From: Chryseobacterium viscerum
Lineage (GTDB): Bacteria > Bacteroidota > Bacteroidia > Flavobacteriales > Weeksellaceae
Direction: 5' to 3'
DNA: 64,000 nucleotides
Assembly: GCF_025949665.1 (NCBI RefSeq)
Contig: NZ_JAPDFT010000001.1
Span: 372,001 to 436,000 of the forward strand
Program-made: the position numbers and the translations under genes
The notes under the pieces: model-generated
Told to the model about the DNA's origin: nothing
The model's input: the letters and a program-made list of their open reading frames with translations, nothing else
Databases searched by the model: none
In this document: piece by piece, positions 61,039 to 64,000 of the stretch
Layout of the letters: every line of letters starts with the position of its first letter
Numbering within the stretch: the first letter of the stretch is position 1

Positions 61039-61359
61039 CGAGAAAATCGGCTTGTTGATTTCCCGTTTTACGGGAGGTAGGAAAGTCCGGACACCATAGA
61101 GCAGCAAAGCGGATAACATCCGTCACCCGTGAGGGTAGGACAAGTGCAACAGAAAGCAGGTACAGTTCGGCTGTAGTGAAACCAGGTAAACTCTTTGCGG
61201 TGCAATGGTAAGTATATCGGTTCTTTTCAGTAATGGAAATAGGGGCGGCTCGTCCTGAAAACCGAGGGGTAATCAGCTCAAGTGTTGCAGCAATGTAACA
61301 CGTAGATAAATAACAGGCACTTCTTCGGAAGTACAAAATCCGGCTTATAGATTTTCTCG
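61039..61359 (+). ncRNA. rnpB: RNase P RNA (class A)
   Basis: This is the catalytic RNA that cuts tRNA 5' leaders. The terminal helix pairs CGAGAAAATC (61039-61048) with GATTTTCTCG (61350-61359). The conserved 5' core AGGAAAGTCCGGACACC follows, and the 3' core AAAATCCGGCTTATAG is near the end; the two form P4. Inside there are the CR segments GTGCAACAGAAAGCAG and GTGAAACCAGGTAAAC. A T run after 61359 acts as terminator. No protein gene overlaps it; frames read on the minus strand here are shadows. Confidence 0.95.
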
Positions 61360-61536
61360 TTTTTTACAATATAATCTTCCTCAAATTTTATTCTTCAATC
61401 TAACTTCTTTTCATAGCTATACTTGAAAGAGTATTGTTTTATATAAGTCTAATATAAGACTTGTGTAAAACTAAATAAGACGAATTAGAGACTTTTATAT
61501 TGTTCTGTTATCACAAATTTGTATAAACAAATCAAA

Positions 61537-62067
61537 ATGAGAACAGAAATCACATTACATTCAGTTCCTGAAGAAAAACCCGGATATATTCTTATTCTAT
61601 TTTACCTTGCCTTTATATATGGACTTTTTTGGATAATAGACGAATGTCTGGTTTATTTTTTCAGTGATATAACCAATGCTGTACTGATAAAGATTCTTAA
61701 TAAGGTAGTGTGGATCGGGTTGATGTTTTTTAATTATTTGATCGTAAAACATTTCCTTTATCTGATAAAAAAACAAAGAAAACGTCCGGTTATTTATCCT
61801 GTTTTAAATATTTCAAAAGAAGGAATAGCCTATTATCCGGAAAATAAAAAAGCCATATGGGTAGATATTTCAGAAATACAGATTATAGATTCTATATTGT
61901 CTGTAACCGTAGATTTTGATTCTGGAAAAGATTTTAAACTTAACCTTTTCAATACAGATCTTCAGAAGCAAATGAAGCAGGATGATTTTGAAAAACTATT
62001 GGAATATTATTATAAAAAAGAAATTTATATTTACCATACTCCATCATCCTGTGGTTGTGGTTGTTAA
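61537..62067 (+). CDS. Membrane protein with PH-like domain and Cys-Gly tail (first copy)
   Basis: The 176-residue protein starts MRTEITLHSVPEEKPGYILI, has two membrane helices (about 16-70 region: ILILFYLAFIYGLFWIIDECL and VWIGLMFFNYLIVKHFLYL), then a PH-like beta domain (NISKEGIAYYPENKKAIWVD, then ISEIQIIDSILSVTVDFDSG) and ends YHTPSSCGCGC. The next gene is its paralogue. An in-frame TTG at 61519 would lengthen it, but the ATG at 61537 aligns with the paralogue's start. I do not recognise a family; TIGR04222-type membrane proteins with Cys/Gly tails are the nearest idea. Confidence 0.6.
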   Translation: MRTEITLHSVPEEKPGYILILFYLAFIYGLFWIIDECLVYFFSDITNAVLIKILNKVVWIGLMFFNYLIVKHFLYLIKKQRKRPVIYPVLNISKEGIAYYPENKKAIWVDISEIQIIDSILSVTVDFDSGKDFKLNLFNTDLQKQMKQDDFEKLLEYYYKKEIYIYHTPSSCGCGC

Positions 62068-62088
62068 TTTTAATATAATAACATAAAA

Positions 62089-62616
62089 ATGGAAACAGAA
62101 ATCACCTTATATAAATCCAGACAAAGAAAACCGGGGTATTCGGGGATTATTTTCTTTATGCTCATATCACTTGCTCTATTGGCTGCTCTTTGTGCAACAA
62201 TATATCTCTTGCTAATAAGCAGTAATTTCTTTAAGTTTTTAATCTCCGTTATTGTACTTGTATTGATATCAGTCTTCTTATATAGTTCAGTAAAAATCTT
62301 AATCAGATGCATTACGGAGCAGAGAGCGCCGGAAGAAGAAGCTGTTGAAATACTGTCCATCACCAAAACAGGAATTTTTAACCATAAGGCAAAACAGCAA
62401 TTGATCTGGGACGAAATTTCTGAAATTCAGATTATTGATGCTGTTATTTCGGTGACGGTAGATTTGTATCCTGAAAAAGATTTTCAATTATATTTAGGGG
62501 ACACGGATGTTTATATGGATATGACCAGAGATGATTTTGCAAAATTACTTGGATGTCATTATAAAAAAGAAATTTATACCTATAATAGTCCTTTATCCTG
62601 TGGATGCGGAGGTTAA
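62089..62616 (+). CDS. Membrane protein with PH-like domain and Cys-Gly tail (second copy)
   Basis: The 175-residue paralogue of the preceding gene starts METEITLYKSRQRKPGYSGI, with two membrane segments (IFFMLISLALLAALCATIYL and FLISVIVLVLISVFLYSSV), then the PH-like part (LSITKTGIFNHKAKQQLIWD and ISEIQIIDAVISVTVDLYPE) and ends YNSPLSCGCGG. It is 21 bp after the first copy. The tails CGCGC and CGCGG are shared. The function is unknown. Confidence 0.6.
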   Translation: METEITLYKSRQRKPGYSGIIFFMLISLALLAALCATIYLLLISSNFFKFLISVIVLVLISVFLYSSVKILIRCITEQRAPEEEAVEILSITKTGIFNHKAKQQLIWDEISEIQIIDAVISVTVDLYPEKDFQLYLGDTDVYMDMTRDDFAKLLGCHYKKEIYTYNSPLSCGCGG

Positions 62617-62663
62617 TTGAGTGTATAATAGTAACCAGAATTACCAATTAAAATATTGACATT

Positions 62664-63254
62664 ATGAAACCCGAATTTACTTCCATTTTACTGGATAACA
62701 TACAGTTAGATTATGACCAGGATCCTTTGTGGAAAAGGATTTCAGAATATCAGATTGATCAGGCTGACGTCATTATTCCATTTTCCAGAAAATTAGCTCA
62801 GACTGAAGGTTGGACGAGAAGATTCTGTCTGCTTGCTATTGAAGAATATAAAAAGTTTGTTTATTTATGCTGTATCTCAAAAAACGGAGCCTCACCTTCA
62901 ATCGTAGTAGATAAAGTATGGCATATGCACTTGCTTTATACCACCGAATACTGGAAAGAATTCTGTCCGAAGATCCTGGAAAGAGAACTGCATCATTTCC
63001 CAAACGTAGGTGGAATTAATGATTATCATAAGCATCAGGACTGGTATCTGGAAACATTAAAACTTTACATTAATATTTTCAGCCAAAATCCACGCGAAGG
63101 TTTATGGCGTATACCCAAAGAAATTATACCATTCCTGCTACCGGAAAATGGGAATAAGATAAAAAGTACCGAACAATTCACCTGGAAAAAAACCTTTGAA
63201 AAATTACATTCAAAGGTCTTCAATTATATTCATCACAGATCGGTTTTGAAATAA
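62664..63254 (+). CDS. GRDP/DUF1399-like protein (glycine-rich domain family label), third gene of the trio
   Basis: The 196-residue protein has the DUF1399-type pattern DKVWHMHLLYTTEYWKEFC followed by ELHHFPNVGG, plus an N-terminal helical region (YDQDPLWKRISEYQIDQADVII, LAQTEGWTRRFCLLAIEEYKKF). There is no membrane helix and no glycine-rich tail here. It starts 47 bp after the Cys-Gly tail paralogues and may form one unit with them. The family is unknown in function. Confidence 0.6.
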   Translation: MKPEFTSILLDNIQLDYDQDPLWKRISEYQIDQADVIIPFSRKLAQTEGWTRRFCLLAIEEYKKFVYLCCISKNGASPSIVVDKVWHMHLLYTTEYWKEFCPKILERELHHFPNVGGINDYHKHQDWYLETLKLYINIFSQNPREGLWRIPKEIIPFLLPENGNKIKSTEQFTWKKTFEKLHSKVFNYIHHRSVLK

Positions 63255-63265
63255 ACCGTGACTGA

Positions 63266-64000
63266 TTATTCTTCCATTAATTGCTTTTTGGCCTGTTGAA
63301 GACCTTCCGTGTCTTTATCAGAAAGTGTAGGATATTTGAGATTCATTTTTTCAAGAGTATCAATAATGATCTGGATAGCAGCTATTCTTGTAAACCATTT
63401 GCTGTCGGCAGGAAGTACATACCATGGAGCATGATCTTTTGATGTTTCATTGATGGCTGTTTCATAAGCTTCCATATATTGATCAAATAATGCTCTTTCC
63501 GGAAGATCCCCTACAGAGAATTTCCAGTTTTTTTCCTGCTCATCAATTCTGTCCAGAAGCCTTTTTTTCTGCTCATCTTTAGAAACATGTAAAAAGATCT
63601 TTACAACGGTTGTTCCGTTCTGTGAAAGGTGTTTTTCAAAATTTCTAATACTTTCATATCTGTTTTCCCAGAATTTATTGTCAAAATCTTTTACTGAAGA
63701 CCACGTTTTTTCACTTAAATTATATTCAGGATGTACTTTGCAGACCAGAACACTTTCATAATGAGACCGGTTGAAAATCCCTATCATTCCTTTCTGTGGT
63801 AATGCAAGATAATGTCTCCATAAAAAATCATGGGAATACTCTTTAGAGCTTGGAGTTTTAAAGCTGGTCACATTACATCCCTGCGGATTTACCCCTCCGA
63901 AAACATGTTCTATCATACTGTCTTTTCCTGCTGCATCCATAGCCTGCAATACAACCAGGAGAGACTGGCTTCCGTCAGCGTATAATTTTTCCTGCAGTTC
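63266..64000 (-). CDS. Polyphosphate kinase 2 family protein, 5' end cut by window edge
   Basis: The 245 visible residues contain the PPK2 pattern: VVLQAMDAAGKDSMIEHVFGG (Walker A GKDS), SYH-like SKEYSHDFLWRHYLALPQKG, FNRSHYESVLVCKVHPEY and FLHVSKDEQKKRLLDRID (the lid region), and WYVLPADSKWFTRIAAIQIIIDTLE near the C-terminus. PPK2 enzymes use polyphosphate to phosphorylate nucleotides. The N-terminus lies beyond 64000, so the start is not visible. Confidence 0.92.
   Translation of the reverse strand, partial: ELQEKLYADGSQSLLVVLQAMDAAGKDSMIEHVFGGVNPQGCNVTSFKTPSSKEYSHDFLWRHYLALPQKGMIGIFNRSHYESVLVCKVHPEYNLSEKTWSSVKDFDNKFWENRYESIRNFEKHLSQNGTTVVKIFLHVSKDEQKKRLLDRIDEQEKNWKFSVGDLPERALFDQYMEAYETAINETSKDHAPWYVLPADSKWFTRIAAIQIIIDTLEKMNLKYPTLSDKDTEGLQQAKKQLMEE

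Noticed and set aside
60922..61336. Minus-strand frames over the RNase P RNA gene
   Set aside because: The RNA is well supported by its conserved cores and terminal helix; the frames have no recognisable protein content.
1..64000. CRISPR array, prophage or insertion sequence
   Set aside because: No evenly spaced direct repeats with unique spacers, no transposase or integrase motif and no phage structural genes were found; the repeats present are short, single intergenic elements.

Overview
The window comes from an AT-rich member of the Bacteroidota, most likely a Chryseobacterium-like flavobacterium of the Weeksellaceae. Several things point there: housekeeping proteins of flavobacterial type (long acidic-tailed S16, OstA-like LPS protein, two-E1 type PdhB), promoters with the Bacteroidota -7 box TAnnTTTG (sometimes with TTG about 16-20 bp upstream), few Shine-Dalgarno sites, and intergenic repeats typical of that group. 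I see no prophage, insertion sequence, CRISPR array or tRNA. Family assignments come from reading the sequence by eye; no database search was run.

Layout. 1-16 kb is mostly core: PssA (cut at the left edge), an LTA-synthase-like enzyme, PdhB, a Kup potassium importer, Fur and OstA, aminotransferases, an amidase, YqgE and PdxH in a tight divergent pair, HU, PanD and a flippase-like protein. 16.1-22.0 kb is one co-directional stress/signalling block: two TerD proteins, two von Willebrand A proteins (the second with a TerY-C zinc domain), a PP2C phosphatase and a protein kinase with a zinc ribbon, that is a Ter/TerY-P type module. 22-25 kb holds an acetyltransferase, an exonuclease and tyrS, the last behind a short Tyr-containing leader ORF and a terminator.

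25-38 kb is accessory: AraC, TetR, Crp and ArsR regulators each next to small target genes (oxidoreductase, MFS exporter, small membrane proteins, SRPBCC proteins), with clear palindromic operators, plus a frameshifted VOC gene. 38-44.7 kb returns to core functions (M3 peptidase, GreA-like protein, nitroreductase, rpsP-rimM). 44.7-54.7 kb holds a serine hydrolase, AraC regulators, an SDR, a HTH/AraC pair, a group of secreted proteins and a TPR-AraC sensor. 54.7-64 kb contains asnS, rpoN, an acyl-CoA ligase, a sigma/partner pair, the RNase P RNA gene, a trio of unknown proteins with Cys-Gly tails, and a PPK2 kinase cut by the right edge.

The most interesting points are: the probable tyrosine-sensing attenuator in front of tyrS; a TetR-controlled operon with a 46-residue membrane peptide overlapping a VanZ-like membrane protein; five genes whose -7 box ends only 3-4 nt before the ATG (likely leaderless mRNAs); the Ter/TerY-P block with an Ig-like domain fused to PP2C; the Cys-Gly tail trio; a 33-bp palindromic dispersed repeat; and two genes broken only at homopolymer runs.
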